Shown: positions 42,870 through 55,528 of the stretch, piece after piece
How the letters are laid out: the number at the start of each line of letters is the position of its first letter
How positions within the stretch are numbered: position 1 is the stretch's first letter
Assembly (NCBI GenBank): GCA_933228895.1
Contig: OW121846.1
Coordinates: 5,673,915 to 5,737,914, forward strand
DNA length: 64,000 nt
Direction of reading: 5' to 3'
Source of the DNA: Platycnemis pennipes
Taxonomy: Eukaryota > Arthropoda > Insecta > Odonata > Platycnemididae
Notes under the pieces: model-generated
Seen by the model: only the letters and a program-made list of their open reading frames with translations
Databases searched by the model: none
Told to the model about the DNA's origin: nothing
Translations under genes and position numbers: made by a program

Positions 42870-44150
42870 TAAATTTTTGTCTTTACGAAGTGAGACCGCT
42901 GAAGAAAATTCACGAATTTTCAATGTTTTTGTTTAGATCTGCCCTTCATATAGTCTTTCTTTTCACAATTCTTAACATAAGAAGTGACAGCATTTATTTT
43001 TTTACAGGCACGTTATATCAATAACATACTGGGACGAATGCAGGAATTAGGAAAAGATCACAATTCAACTTTGCGATTAAAGCGAAAATGTTTTGTGTTT
43101 GTGTCTTCCTCGGTGCAGTTATGACTTTCATTGAGTTTTCTAAGAACTCCTTCTTCAAAAAATATACTTTTACTTTGAGTGGACCATTGTTCTTTTAAAA
43201 GACTTGGTTACTGAATACTCTGATAAACCTTTTAAAATGCAGTGTTGTGCAAGAAGCAAGCTAGATTGCAACTGTTGATTCCCATGCCATGTGGTGTGAC
43301 TTTTGCTTATGTCGCGTTGGGTATTGCCTGAAATGTGAAATCGTATTTCAATTGTGTGCTATATAGGCAAGTGAATGCAGTCATTGAAATTTGAAGTAGT
43401 GCCAATAAATATTTAAATATACAGCTGTTTTGGTTTAAAATCGTAGATGGTGCTTTCGAGTTGTTCCTTGAAGTTATATTATGGCGATTATTGGTTGTAG
43501 CCGTCACTTTGTGGAAGTCCATTCCGTCGTCTGTTCCTTACTGTCTGATGTCGTACTAAAATATCAGTATTCTTTTAAATCCAACCTGATCTTCAGCCAT
43601 GTTAGCTTAAGTTAGTAAAACCAAGACTACAGTAAGTGCAGCCTTAAGGTTGGTTTGATTATTGAGAATTCTTCATTGTTTTTTTTTGTATTCATGCTGC
43701 ATCTATTATTCCATTTGCCTGCATATGCCCGTTAGTTGTTGGAGTTTCCTTGATAAGAAATTTCAATATGAAATCTTTTGAGGTTAGGGGATTGTAGCTT
43801 TGTTTACTAATGCTGTACCTGATTTTTGAAAGTTAAATTTGGTTCATGTGTTTGGGTATTCCATGCAAAAGTTGAAGTAGGTGGAAGTAGAGGGTATAAT
43901 AAGGTTGCACAAAAGTATCTGCTCATTAAATATTGGGATCAGAGGTGGTGTTTGTTACATATTCAAAAGATTACAGTGGTGTGTTCCTTATCCTAAAATT
44001 ACATTATTGTATTTAACTAAATATTGGATTTAGTTTAAGTAGTCTACGCATGTTGTTGTGGACGTCCACAGCTACAGGTCCCTTTTGGCCAATAAATGTT
44101 TTCTTTTACCCACTTAGGACTATGTGTCTATGGTAATACTGTATTTATAA
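42870..44150. other. Unassigned AT-rich DNA
   Basis: No coding frame or repeat was recognised. If 42646-42864 is a first exon, this would be intron. Confidence 0.35.
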
Positions 44151-44152
44151 TA

Positions 44153-44328
44153 CAGTACTGTAATAATACATTACTGTAATAATACATTACTGTAATAATA
44201 CATTACTGTAATAATACATTACTGTAATAATACATTACTGTAATAATACATTACTGTAATAATACATTACTGTAATAATACATTACTGTAATAATACATT
44301 ACTGTAATAATAGAGTACTGTAATAATA
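44153..44328. repeat. 16-bp minisatellite, about 11 copies
   Basis: The unit TACTGTAATAATACAT recurs at exact 16-bp steps from about 44155 to 44316. The inner copies are identical. Each unit joint contains the palindrome TTACTGTAA. Confidence 0.95.
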
Positions 44329-44479
44329 ATGTATATTGGTCCCAACTATGGGTATATGAGTAGGGTAGGGTACTACCACTGGCCACACAGGGCCGCAGGT
44401 GGCCACACACGGCCACAGGCTACTGGCCACATATTATGACCAAATAACCACACACGGCCGCACAATGTTGTGTGGCCAT

Positions 44480-46551
44480 GGCCTATCTCTTTCACGGCTT
44501 CTCAACTTCTCCCCTTTCCTCCTCCTCTTCGTTTCGGACATTAAGATAGCACACTATTGGAAACAAATTGATCTGGAGGACACTCCACAGCACTGTTGAA
44601 ATATTTTGCTCACCACACACCACTTGTTCACGCACAGAAACCTGACGAGACACTAAATCCCCTGCCCTTTCTATCCCTGGTCCCTAACACTTCTAAAGGG
44701 TCACTTCTAAAGCAGATGTTTTATGGCACCTTCTTAACGGAACTTCCGCAAATACCCAATATACAGTCAGAGGATGAGAATAGGATAAGAATATCCCTCG
44801 TACAAATCCATTCGTATTTTCTGCCGAAAGGCACGTAAGACTTTTACCTCTTCTTCCTTCGCTGTCAAAATTTTTGCTGAATACTTCAGAGTTTATTATA
44901 TTTTCATCAGGCAAGTTCTTTAAACTAATATATTTCGAATGAAATATATTACTATTGCTTTTACTAAATGCTAAAAACAAAAAACGATATCTTTTTTATC
45001 AAAGAGGCACGAGTAATTAAAGTATCAAGCTCATTCTCCGATGGAGAATCTTCCTTCCACGCGATAGGTTAGCTGGCGGGGCAGAGCGAGCGGCGGAATT
45101 ACGGCGCGTGGAAAATATTTGGCGAAATCAAAAATTCGTAACTCCCTTTGTAATCAAGATAGAGTTACGATTCTTTCACCAAAAACAAATATAAAGTTTC
45201 ATCTAAATAACATACGCAGCATGTATGGATCTATATCGTGAAATACGAAAGTTAGTAGGCGACCACTTTTTACATCGCAAAATTCAAAATATTTTGTCCA
45301 AAAGTTATTATAATCAATATAACAGCGTTGAAACTAAGTTAAAAACAAATAAGAGCTCATCGATATGGAGGAAAACGTATAAAAAACTTTTATTTAAAGT
45401 TTTAACTTAATACTGTGAACCGTTTGTCTGCAACTGGGTGAGGAACATGAAATCAGAAGCGCGCCGTTACAAACGGAAATTCAAGGAAATATTTGATATA
45501 ATAATTATTTTAAAACACATCGATTAACTATTGCCACCACTAAATGTAGCATCTTTTTCCGCTTCAGGAAATGTCTTTTTCTATTCCATAGCATCATATT
45601 AATTTTCCTGCTGTTAACGTCTTTCCTGGCAACGTCGCACCTCCGGCCTTATGGAGATTTACATGGGAATCGAATCTCCATAAGAGCCCATACTGTCAAC
45701 TAAATGTGGAACGCTCTATAGATGCGGAATGTTCGGGTTCATTTTCTATTGGTCCGTTGACAGTCCATACATGGCCTCCTAAGGAGGCCATGGTCCATAT
45801 CACGAATATTATATTAGAGGATTATTGGAGTTTTACCGAATGGAGGAAGAGGTAACCTTTGCGGCATACCTGACGGCAGCGCCACTATTTCCATGTGGCT
45901 TCCAAGGGAATCTCATTCGTGCGCTTCGGATTGTCAGCGCCACTATTTTGAAGTGGCTTCCGACGGAATCTCCTCTTGCGCTTGGCCGCTCTCACCTACT
46001 CACCTACTTCAGCGCTACTGTTTACAGGTGACAAGCGATAGAAAGATAGAAACACGGAGGAACGCGCTCATTTTCATTTCGTGAACGGTACGTGGTGGAC
46101 GATTTTTGTTCTGGTGGACATTTTTAGTAAATAATGCAATATTGTCGCCTAATTTCTCGGATTATTGAGTCGGCCGCTAGACGCGCTGTCACCTACCGCG
46201 CATTTTATTGAGTTTACAAAAGTCGCCGCTCACGACCCTAGTTGTGGAGAGATCCGTTTTTCACGGGGATTAACATAGCAATAGTGGGAAACAGAACTGA
46301 TGTTTTGCGTAAATCAGATATATACTGCATGTGCTACTATTGTCAACACTGCAGGAACACTTTGAACTTTACTGTCATCAACCAGAATGCGATTTCACAA
46401 CTGAAACTCAAAGAGGAACCATTAATTAGCGTTATATTGGGACGTATACACCGCTAATGCACTCGCAAGCAATACACATGATACGCAAGTAACTCACGTA
46501 TCCACCCATGGTACTTTTTCCAAATCAGCCTTGAAGACTTGCAGTTAACAA
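44480..46551. other. Unassigned DNA
   Basis: No gene was recognised. Small palindromes lie at 45654-45686 (CTTATGGAGATT/AATCTCCATAAG) and about 45772-45795 (CATGGCCTCCT-A-AGGAGGCCATG). A 58-bp tandem duplication lies at 45877-45992. Confidence 0.4.
45877..45992. repeat. 58-bp tandem duplication
   Basis: Both copies begin CAGCGCCACTATTT and continue GTGGCTTCC...GGAATCTC. The copies differ at about a dozen positions. Confidence 0.8.
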
Positions 46552-46873
46552 CCCAGGTAGAACGCCAAAGTCACAATGACGTCATTTTGACATCATAGTG
46601 ATGTACCTCACGTCATGGGACCTGATGATGACCTCTGTGTGACGAAACACTCCAGGTGACGTCAAATGATGTCAAGATGACGTCAAGAATTGTTTAGTCC
46701 TATGTAGTGATTCTGCAAACCTTCAAGAAATATCGTGGTCGGCTTTTCTATGGATTTTCGCTTTTCGTGACCAGAGACCTTGGTAACACAGGAAGTCGTA
46801 TGAACTTCAGGCAGTGTAATTTGAATTTAAGAAGTTGAAGGATTTGAAATTGTGTGCTTATCGCGCCGCTGCT

Positions 46874-49800
46874 CAGTGGGGCCAAATCGCATTTTGCCGG
46901 ACAAAAGTCCAAAATTGCTTTTTATGAGATAACGTCTTGAACACATATATTTGGCACATATACACACAAATGATTGCTGATTATGGAATGGTAAGTCATT
47001 TTTCATAAGTATTACCTGTTACTTAGATACAGAGGCTCAAACACGACCAAATTTCGAAAAAAGCGCCCGCTCTCATTTTTCTTCGAAAATCTTAAAACTT
47101 GAGCAGATATAGGAGTAATTAAAGGATGTTTATGAAATAAAAAACATTACCAATTGTGAGCAGGGTACTTTGCCTATACTATGCATAAGTTTCAGACATT
47201 TTTGCCTATATTTGAGTGCTATTACGTCACAAAATGGCGGACCCTTTTTTTAGACAAAATTTTACATAAAGTAGACAATATAATCCTTATTCGGAAAATG
47301 GTCTCTAGGATACTTCATCAGAGTATAAATTGAAGATATTTCTAGGTTATTCCGTAAAAATATTTGAAAAAAGTTTGCGACGCCGAGAATAAACTCGATT
47401 TTTCGATCGCGCGTCGCGGCCCGGCTCCGCGCAGCGGGACCTGGAAATACGGAAACTCCGTTGGAGTGTTCATGTTGTGTGGACAATAACTCCTCGAATA
47501 TAACTTTTTCAGGCTTTGCATGCTGTCATTGATTTCTAAAGATTCTATTAAGAAGATTTTTCGAGGATATTGGTTCGAAAGGATGGATCAGTTAGTAGTG
47601 TCCATATGTTCTTTAGTGCACTCCATTCAGTTCACTCCTAACTGAGGTAAATTTGTTATTTGAATAATTTTTGGATTCATTTTCAATCACAACCACTCTT
47701 AGTAGAGCAAGGACAGTGCTTTCAAATGTAGGAAAAGTCCTGAGGTGGTAATAGAGATGTCACCTGTGGAGGTTTTGCCCTTACTGATCACTAGGGGGCT
47801 GACTTATAATCAGTATAATACACTTAGAAGCTCCGTTCTTAGTCACGGACACGAGTTGTATTCCCGATGCGGATTACCCCGATGGAATAAGTATAACCGA
47901 AAACATGTGCGAAGTGAATCTTCAATATTTATTCAATCACACGATCTCACGGGTTCCGTAGTGCGTATCTACAGCGCAAACCTCCAGCGATGAAGTTAAT
48001 TTCACTTTAATATGCAAGTACGGATTTGGTGGAAGTTCGGGCCACACCCCATATAAACAACTGCGGGAACGAGCAGATTCGATAAATGAATTTTTATTCA
48101 TGAGATCCCTAGTGCCTCTTACTTTGGTAAATGATTCTTCAGGTAAGAGATTTAAGCGTATCTATTTTATCTTTGGCTAATCCGCATATAGAACAAACGG
48201 GCAATATTAATACTCTCCCTGTTTTAGCTGTGATTATCTGGGCAAATCCGTGGCCGTCGTCCATCAGATTTTGCCGGCCCATTCGTCTTCAGTGGCTCAA
48301 AGAGACGAAGGGAATTGCCAAGACAGAAAATAATTATTTGCAAATGCAGATTGACGATTTATAAAATTGGATTTCGGGATGTTATTCATTATCCTATATG
48401 CCAACCATGGTCCATAAAGTGCTCATACATGGCGCGGATTTTTCGAAAGGGGCAATTCTTCCCTTAGGCCAGCTATCCGAAGAGGCGATGGAGGCCCGCA
48501 ATAAGGATGTCATGAAATTTCGAGAAAGAGTCACGCGGAAACACCATTTCCACGGCCACCATTGAGGACTTATTCAAAAGACTTGATCACGTGCGATCCG
48601 TTGCTTTCCTCCACCATATTATTGACTGCGAATACTCATAGGAGGCTTCCGAAGGAATTACGAGAACTATTACTAATAGAAGACAAAGAAGAAGCATAGA
48701 ATCAAACTGCGATTATGGTTACGATTCGACCGAGGACTACGAATTTTGCTTGAAACGAACAATCGCCAAAGAAAGTTTGGTCAAAGGTGTTGTAGTGACG
48801 AATTCGTGGGGATGGGTGAGTGGTTAAGGAAAGGATAGTGGAAAGGCGATCGCATTGTCAGGAGCCCGCTTCCAACCACCCTTTCCTTAACCGCTCCCTT
48901 ACCCATCCTTTCTAATCCCTCATTTGAACACCGCCGACCTAACTTCCTCTGCCGACCCTCCACCCTCCTTTCATTTTCTCCGGGTATTCCTTTCTTGGGT
49001 TTTTCCCTTCATTGCCGCAAACAGACCTCTTCTCACCCTTATCTCTCTCTCAAGGAGCGTATCGGTACACGTACGAACAACCTATCTCCTCTAACTGTTT
49101 CTTCGCCTTTTTAACCATTCCCAAATATAAACATGGTGTGTGCTTTCAGAAATTTGTCAACTACCTGAAGAGGACTCGGTGAGTTAAAACTAAGGATGCT
49201 CTGAGGGTGAAAATCATTTGGGATAATGATATTTATATTCATTCAGTATCGTACAAATAATGGCATTTCATTTATATTATTGAATTGATTTTATCGGAAA
49301 TGACAATATCAAAATGAATTTAAGTCATTCTCGTTTATTGCCATCCTCTTTTCAAATTACTTTCTCTTTTTAAACCATAAGTAAGAGATGGTGCAGCATA
49401 TTCTATGCAAAAAAACATCAGTTTTCCAGTTTTGTTTAATATATTATTGATTAATCTAATTGTGTTTCATCTGCATTACTTTACTTTTCGTCGAGAGCAT
49501 TGCAATTTGACATTATTACATTGTGTGATCAGCATTGCGAAATAAAAATGCAAAACCACTGTAATCTCAAGTTTAAATGAATCCATCCCTCAAACCTAAT
49601 GATCCAGTATCTCACTCAATACAAACAGATGACAATGCGCACAACAGAGCTTTTTGTAAACACTCATGAAATCATGCTGATTTTAAACAGAATTTTGAAT
49701 TTCATTGTAAGAAGCTATAAAGAATGATATTGTGAAAATGATTCCCTTAAGGTAATCCTTCAAATTAAATATCAATTTTCATATATTGTCAGTTCCAAGT

Positions 49801-50867
49801 TACTTATAGGCGAGTATCCACTAATATTATTTCTGACGCATCAAAGAGTCAGATAACAAAGAGCAACAGCAAATTGTAATTTGTCAAGCAGGCATGTTTT
49901 TTTAAGACTGCACATTGTCATAAAACGTTCCGTTTTGCGCCACCCTCCTCGGGTAGTAAAGGCGTAGGATGTAGTTCGGGGTGAAGGGGGAGAGGATAAA
50001 GGGAAAGAAGGGAATCCCAAATGTTGCCTTTTTATGGAGAACATGCATAGTTCCCCGAGAACCGGCATTCTTGCTCAATAATGAAAGACGTTTATAATTT
50101 TCTGCATGATTCCAAAAATTATCCAAATAAAAAAATTACCGCAGTTACGAGCGCACTAATCCATTCTCTAGAACCAATATCCTCGAAAAATCTTCTTAAT
50201 AGAATCTTTAGAAATCAATGACAGCATGCAAAGCCTGAAAAAGTTATATTCGAGGATTTATTGTCCACACAACATGAACACTCCAACGGAGTTTCCGTAT
50301 TTCCAGGTCCCGCTGCACAGAGCCGGGCCGGGCCGCGCGATCGAAAAATCGAGTTTATTCTCGGCGTCGCAAACTTTTTTCAAATATTTTTACGGAATAA
50401 CCTAGAAATATCTTCAATTTATACTCTGATGAAGTATCCTAGAGACCATTTTCCGAATAAGGATTATATTGTCTACTTTATGTAAAATTTTGTCTAAAAA
50501 AAGGGTCCGCCATTTTGTGACGTAATAGCACTCAAATATAGGCAACAATGTCTGAAACTTATGCATAGTATAGGCAAAGTACCCTATTCACAATTGGTAA
50601 TGTTTTTTATTTCATAAAAATCCTTTAATGACTCCTATATCTGCTCAAGTTTTAAGATTTTCGAAGAAAAATGAGAGCGGGCGCTTTTTTTCGAAATTTG
50701 GTCGTGTTTGAGCCTCTGTATCTAAGTAACAGGTAATACCTATGAAAAATGACTTACCATTCCATAATCAGCAATCATTTGTGTGTATATGTGCCAAATT
50801 TCAAGACGTTATCTCATAAAAAGCAATTTTGGACTTTTGTCCGGCAAAATGCGATTTGGCCCCACTG
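46874..50867. mobile_element. 4.0 kb DNA element with 0.7 kb terminal inverted repeats
   Basis: The left arm (46874-47578) and right arm (50171-50867) are inverted copies of about 700 bp with very few differences. The outermost sequence is CAGTGGGGCCAAATCGCATT. The loop (47579-50170) contains a decayed protein of the VHKxLIHG family. A 74-codon frame is present in each arm simply because the arms are copies. No clean target duplication is visible (left flank GCGCCGCTGCT, right flank TGCGCTGCGCT). I cannot assign a superfamily from the ends. Confidence 0.85.
47745..48790 (+). pseudogene. Decayed transposon protein, VHKxLIHG family, copy 2
   Basis: At 48400-48560 the plus strand reads MVHKVLIHGADFSKG, AILPLGQLSEEAMEARNKD and VMKFRERVTRK. 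After a frameshift it continues STATIEDLFKRL, then a CDPLLSS and LPKELRELL segment to about 48700. Earlier pieces at 48131-48363 (FCRPIRLQWLKETKGIAKTE) and 47745-47993 are on the same strand and may be upstream parts. It shares the ordered block with the 34 kb remnant. Its place inside the long inverted repeats suggests it is the former transposase or accessory gene of that element. Multiple stops make it inactive. Confidence 0.7.
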
Positions 50868-52075
50868 TGCGCTGCGCTTCACTATCCGCGTCAGCCAGTA
50901 TACTTTTCACATTTCTCCTTCAGAATTTATTGGTTTCATTCTCTATTAAAATGAATCTATTTTTGAAACAAAATCACTGTTTTAGGAAACGCGAGGCTCT
51001 GCCTACAGTGTTTCGATACCAAAACTTAATAACATTTAATGACTCCGTTTGTACTTGTCGCCTCTTGAATTCTACGATCAAAGACGTCGGGCGAGAGCGG
51101 AGGAAGTTATGAAGATCTGTTGGTGAGGAAAGTGTTCACGAATGTTTGCGAAATTTCACGCTGTTCCCTGTTTCGCCTCAAGATGGCAAGCAACACAAAA
51201 AGTATAACTTCTCTTTTCTCGTTACTGGGGAGTCGTCATGTTGATCAAGGTAATCCTATTCATTCGCCGGCCGGCGCTGACAAAATGCCCGTTTTCAATT
51301 GTATTTTTCGATTAGTCTGATTGATTCTTTATGGTTGTTCCCCTTAGCGCTCCGTTTTGTTTTAAGGTTTTTCTGACCGAATTGTTGCTGGTCTGGTGTG
51401 TTGATATTTGAAATTGTCATTGCGTTTAGTTCACTCTATTTGCTGAAGATTAAAATAGTTCTTGAATTCGTCATGGTCACTTACTCATCTAAGTAGTAAT
51501 TAAAGATTCAGCTTAGAATATAATATGTCAAATTAAGAACTCTTTATGTTCCAATTACAATATACGAGTTATCACATTATATGTAGCGATGTCTCATTGC
51601 CGACTCTATGGTCAAAAATTCTATCGGACTGCAGCACAAGATAGCATTTATACGATATTTATTGTGATAGTTTTTGAAGGGCTTGTGTCCAAGTATGCTT
51701 TCCTATCTGTGTAGGTTGATAGGCATAAAAGGAGAAGAGCAGTAGCCATGGTTGAGGACAGGTTGAACGGAGGCAATGCGTGAGGAGGAGTCTGATTCAT
51801 CCTCCAGTTCATCAGCCTCTGGTGATGAAAACAGTTCTGATGATGTGACAATGGAATCAGTTCTGATGATGTGAAAATGGAATCGATCGGAGTTCAGATG
51901 GCAGTGGGAATGGTTTTTCTTTGAAGAGTGCTAATAGTGATGTGATATGCAAAATATTTGATATTTTTTGTTTTATACGTGAGATATTCAATAAACCTTT
52001 CACGTTGATTTCATTGTTTTATCAAATCCCGCCGTAATTTTGAACATAAATTTAAGTGCATTTTGGGTACTATTG
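50868..52075. other. Unassigned interior of element 3
   Basis: Open frames at 50949-51320 lack motifs. GCCGGCCGGC at about 51268 is a GC palindrome. Near 51780-51880 GATGATGT words recur. No gene is supported. Confidence 0.35.
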
Positions 52076-52270
52076 AAGGAGGTCATTTTCAGGTCAAGAT
52101 GAGGTCAAAATGACTCAAGAAGGACATCCCTCACAGCGTTATTAATGACGTCATTTTCTGGTCAAGATGACGTCAAAATGACTCACGGAGGACGTCCCCG
52201 CTGTCGCCCATTTTGACGTCACCGTGACTTTTGGCCCGTGACCTGATCATGACGTCAAAATGATGTCATA

Positions 52271-52630
52271 GGGATGGGTCGGTTCGGTTCTTCGGTTCTC
52301 GGTTCCACCGGTTCTTGAGCTTGGACCGGAACCGAGGCCAAAAATAATCGGTACCGAAATAATTGGCGCGAAAACCAGTTTGAAACCTACTGACACTCCG
52401 AAAGTGGAGGCTTCACATTAAAACCTGGTGAAATAGTGTACTTAGATAATTCAAAGTCGCGAATTATTCTAATTCAGTCTCTGAAAATGATTATTGATTA
52501 CCTTATCTTACCATTGAGCGATGCAAAGTAAGTGGTAAATTAAGAACCGGAACCGAGAATCGGAACCGAGAACCGAAGTTAAGAACCGACCCGGAACCGG
52601 AACCGAAAAAAAGTGGAACCGACCCATCCC
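52271..52630. mobile_element. 360-bp TA-flanked MITE with GGTTC/GAACC ends
   Basis: GGGATGGGTCGGTTC at the left and GAACCGACCCATCCC at the right (separated from it by a few bases) are inverted repeats. TA flanks both sides (52269-52270 and 52631-52632). Each end carries a dense run of CGGTTC or GGAACCG words. It is inserted in the right TGACGTCA array of element 3 and splits it, so it is younger. Confidence 0.85.
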
Positions 52631-52667
52631 TATGACGTCAATATGACTCTGGTGTTCTACCTGGGAA

Positions 52668-54225
52668 TTGTCTAACAAATCTCTATACCCAATTCCTAGG
52701 GTTCTAATTCTTTCCTGATTTCTGAGAAAGGTATATCGTTATAACTTCCATTTATCTGGTTATATAAGTGTAAACTGAAATCAAACTTTGGAAAACATTT
52801 GCGTGCAGTAGTTCAACATTCTCCACTCATCGTAATCAATCGAAGTGAAAATATCAAGAGAACCTGGAAAACAAGGAAATAAATTACAATTAGTGAATGA
52901 ACAGAAAAAGTGCTACCTCACAGCAGAAAAACTCTTTGAAAAGTGAATGACATGTCTTGTCATGTGTAAGTGCACTTAGCAAGTAAGTGCACAAGTAAGT
53001 AACTGGAGAACACATTTTAACAGTCTTGCTTATACCGAAATATAATTATATTTGGAAAATCATTTGATTTACTATCACTTGAACTTGATATTTTAATATT
53101 AATACCACGAGGAGCATAGCAACCATCTCACTGTTTACACACACAATACCTTAACAACCCCTACAACGCGTTACATTCACTGGCGATAGCTAACCAGTAC
53201 AATCATCCAATGAACTCATAGTATTCACCTTGCGTAGAGTAAATATATGATACAATTTAAGAATTTCACCTTATCATACTTCACCTGAGGGGACGTTTTA
53301 CCTTCGCCTTGAACAGGCTTCTGTTCCGTAAGCCCAGCTCCTTATTTCGCTTTTTGGCACTTTCATAACCAGCGTCGCACCCAGGAACACCAACGGTGGT
53401 TAGGCCTCATCGTAAAATACTTGCCAAGAAGACGTAAACAGTTTTCACTGGCAAAAACACTACATAAATTACATTTCGGCCGAGCAAAACACAACCACTT
53501 GCCTTACCGCTAATGGACGAAAAAGGAAAGGACCGGATCGCTCGACGTGTAGCGCCGCTGTGCGGCCGATTTTGGCGAACGAATAAAAAGCGCGCCAAGT
53601 GACAGCAGAAATCCGTTTTCCCCTTGAGTTCTGGGGCCTCCTCATGTAGCCTCCTTGGTCCATATCAATGTTCATGGTAATGTGCAAGGAGAGTAGAGAA
53701 CAGGAGGCCGAACGCAATGCAATAGCTTTGTTCCGAAGCGCCGGCAAGGTTCCTGTTACCAAAAGAATCCGCTGCGCGGCGCCACCATTAGTGGTCATGC
53801 CATGTTCGGCGTGAATTGTACTGCTTCACACGTAAAAGTGAAGGCAATGTTGAGCCCGAAATAAACACGCGAGGCAAACAGATACATTTACCAAGCTCTT
53901 CTGCTGAAAACGCAAACGGTGAGCACTTGAGTAAGCTAAGGCTTTCAAACGAAGACCTCATTGCACTTGAGAAATTTGCTATCGCGGCCGTATCCTCCTG
54001 AAGCAAAAGTGCCACGCCCCCTCAAACGTAGGGGGATTTATTTATACATGTACTCCCCGAATTAAACATATAGCATCAACACGCTATAATTTGACCAAAA
54101 GAACGATTTCGATGTGGCACCTACGAAAATTATAAGCAGACAAACGGGATCATATTTAATAAAAGCTACTTTTCTCTACTCTCCTTGGTAATGAGGTAGC
54201 TCTGCACAAGGAGGTTAGAACTTAA
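52668..54225. other. Unassigned DNA with one short C-terminal-like frame
   Basis: At 53816-54001 a 61-codon plus-strand frame has a balanced composition (SAENANGEHLSKLRLSNEDL) and ends at a stop before a poly-pyrimidine-poor stretch. It could be a terminal exon or a transposon piece; no family was recognised. The rest shows nothing. Confidence 0.3.
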
Positions 54226-55524
54226 CCCTTTCGCTACGAAGGACGTGTTAAAACGGCGTCAATTTTTCTACGCAAGCGAACGAAGGACGTGTTTAAACGG
54301 TGTCAATTTTTCTACGCAAACGAACGAACGACGTGTTAACAAGTCGTAGTCGCTAAGCTAGCCCCAAGCAGGCCAGAAAGGTGTGTGTTATAAAGACCCT
54401 CTTCTCGGGACGTCTTAGGTACCCTTTCTCGTTCCGCGGGAGAGGATTATCCTGACCCTTCGTTGCAGTGCGCGCCCCAATCCCAGCAGTGGTCCGCGGT
54501 CATTTGCTTGTTGGTGCAGTGGAATGACAAACTAAGAAGTTATTGTTTAATTTAAAAATTGAGCATTATAAATATATTCCTTATGTTTAGTTCTACAACT
54601 GTAAATTTTAAACGGAGCTCTACCGTTATTTTTAACGTAGTTCGTGAGTAAAAGAATCTCCGAACAAATTTTTGTTAATTATTTAGTTGGTTATGAGTGA
54701 TTTTTTCATGTTTTTATTTAGTTAGGAAGTTAAAATGTTTTTAGGTTCAATAACTGAATGCTATTTTTTCAAAGTGTTGATGGCCATATTTTTCGTGAGT
54801 TTCAATGTTTATTTTTCCCTGCAATTACTCATTCTAATATAATCATGACAGCTGACTATTTCACTTTCTTTCGTTGGTCAATGGTTTCCGCCTAAAGAAT
54901 ACAGTGATTTCTGGCAGTCCTTCGAATCGAAATTAAGGATACCGTAGACCATACATCTCATGAATTAACATGCTGAAGATTTCGAAGTATCGTTTCTTTG
55001 ATTTGCGCTCTGATGATGTCAAAGGCCTGAATAAGGCTTTTTTAAATTCATAATAATTTTATCGTTGAAAAGTGGTGAAAATAATTTACGAGTGTGACGA
55101 ACGGCAAAATTATTTGCTTAACCATTGATACGATTTTTTTTGCTAGAGAGCTTAATATTAATGGTAGAATTTCGTTTAAAAGCTGTAAAGGCACAGTAAA
55201 ACTAAAATAATTCGTTTCCGATAAAATTAGTATCAACGCTGCAGCAACAATTTTTTTTAGCAAAACCATTGCATAAACAAATAGTTGACCGCGACGGCAT
55301 GCTGTTAAGGGGTCCCCAAGCGGGAAAGGGTGAAAATTATCTCGGCCCGGTGCCCGAGAAAAAGGTTCGACACCCCTCTGGGCCCCAACCCAACTTAAGT
55401 AGGGAAACAGGTACCGGAGAGAATCCAAGCGTAGCGAAAGCTCCGTAGTGGCAATGCAAAGAATACTTTATGGCATTCGTGAGGGAAGTAGCATTTTGTA
55501 ACATGTGGCTCCGTCGCGAAAGGG
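54226..55524. mobile_element. piggyBac-like non-autonomous element, TTAA TSD
   Basis: TTAA at 54222-54225 is followed by CCCTTTCGCTACGAAGG, and the right end CCGTCGCGAAAGGG is followed by TTAA at 55525-55528. TTAA duplication with CCC/GGG termini is the piggyBac signature. The left end contains two and a half copies of a 44-bp unit (ACGAAGGACGTGTT...CTACGCAA). No transposase frame is present in the 1.3 kb. Confidence 0.88.
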
Positions 55525-55528
55525 TTAA

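Larger units (their letters stand above)
46552..52665. mobile_element. CCC/GGG-ended element 3 with TGACGTCA arrays, AA TSD
   Basis: The left end CCCAGGTAGAACGCCAAAGT and the complement of the right end CCCAGGTAGAACACCAGAGT match at 18 of 20 positions. AA flanks both sides (46550-46551 and 52666-52667). The octamer TGACGTCA occurs at 46577, 46657 and 46678 on the left and at 52146, 52168, 52214, 52250 and 52633 on the right, with many one-base variants between. The right array is interrupted by the 360-bp element at 52271-52630. The interior contains the 4 kb long-inverted-repeat element. Confidence 0.82.

Noticed and set aside
47262..50485. Identical 74-codon frames in both arms of the long inverted repeat, considered as a duplicated gene
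   Set aside because: They are mirror copies because the arms are copies. The content is low-information, and no start context, motif or poly(A) signal supports a gene.
46874..50875. An 8-9 bp target duplication for the long-inverted-repeat element
   Set aside because: The flanks GCGCCGCTGCT and TGCGCTGCGCT are alike only with gaps. The similarity is too weak to call.
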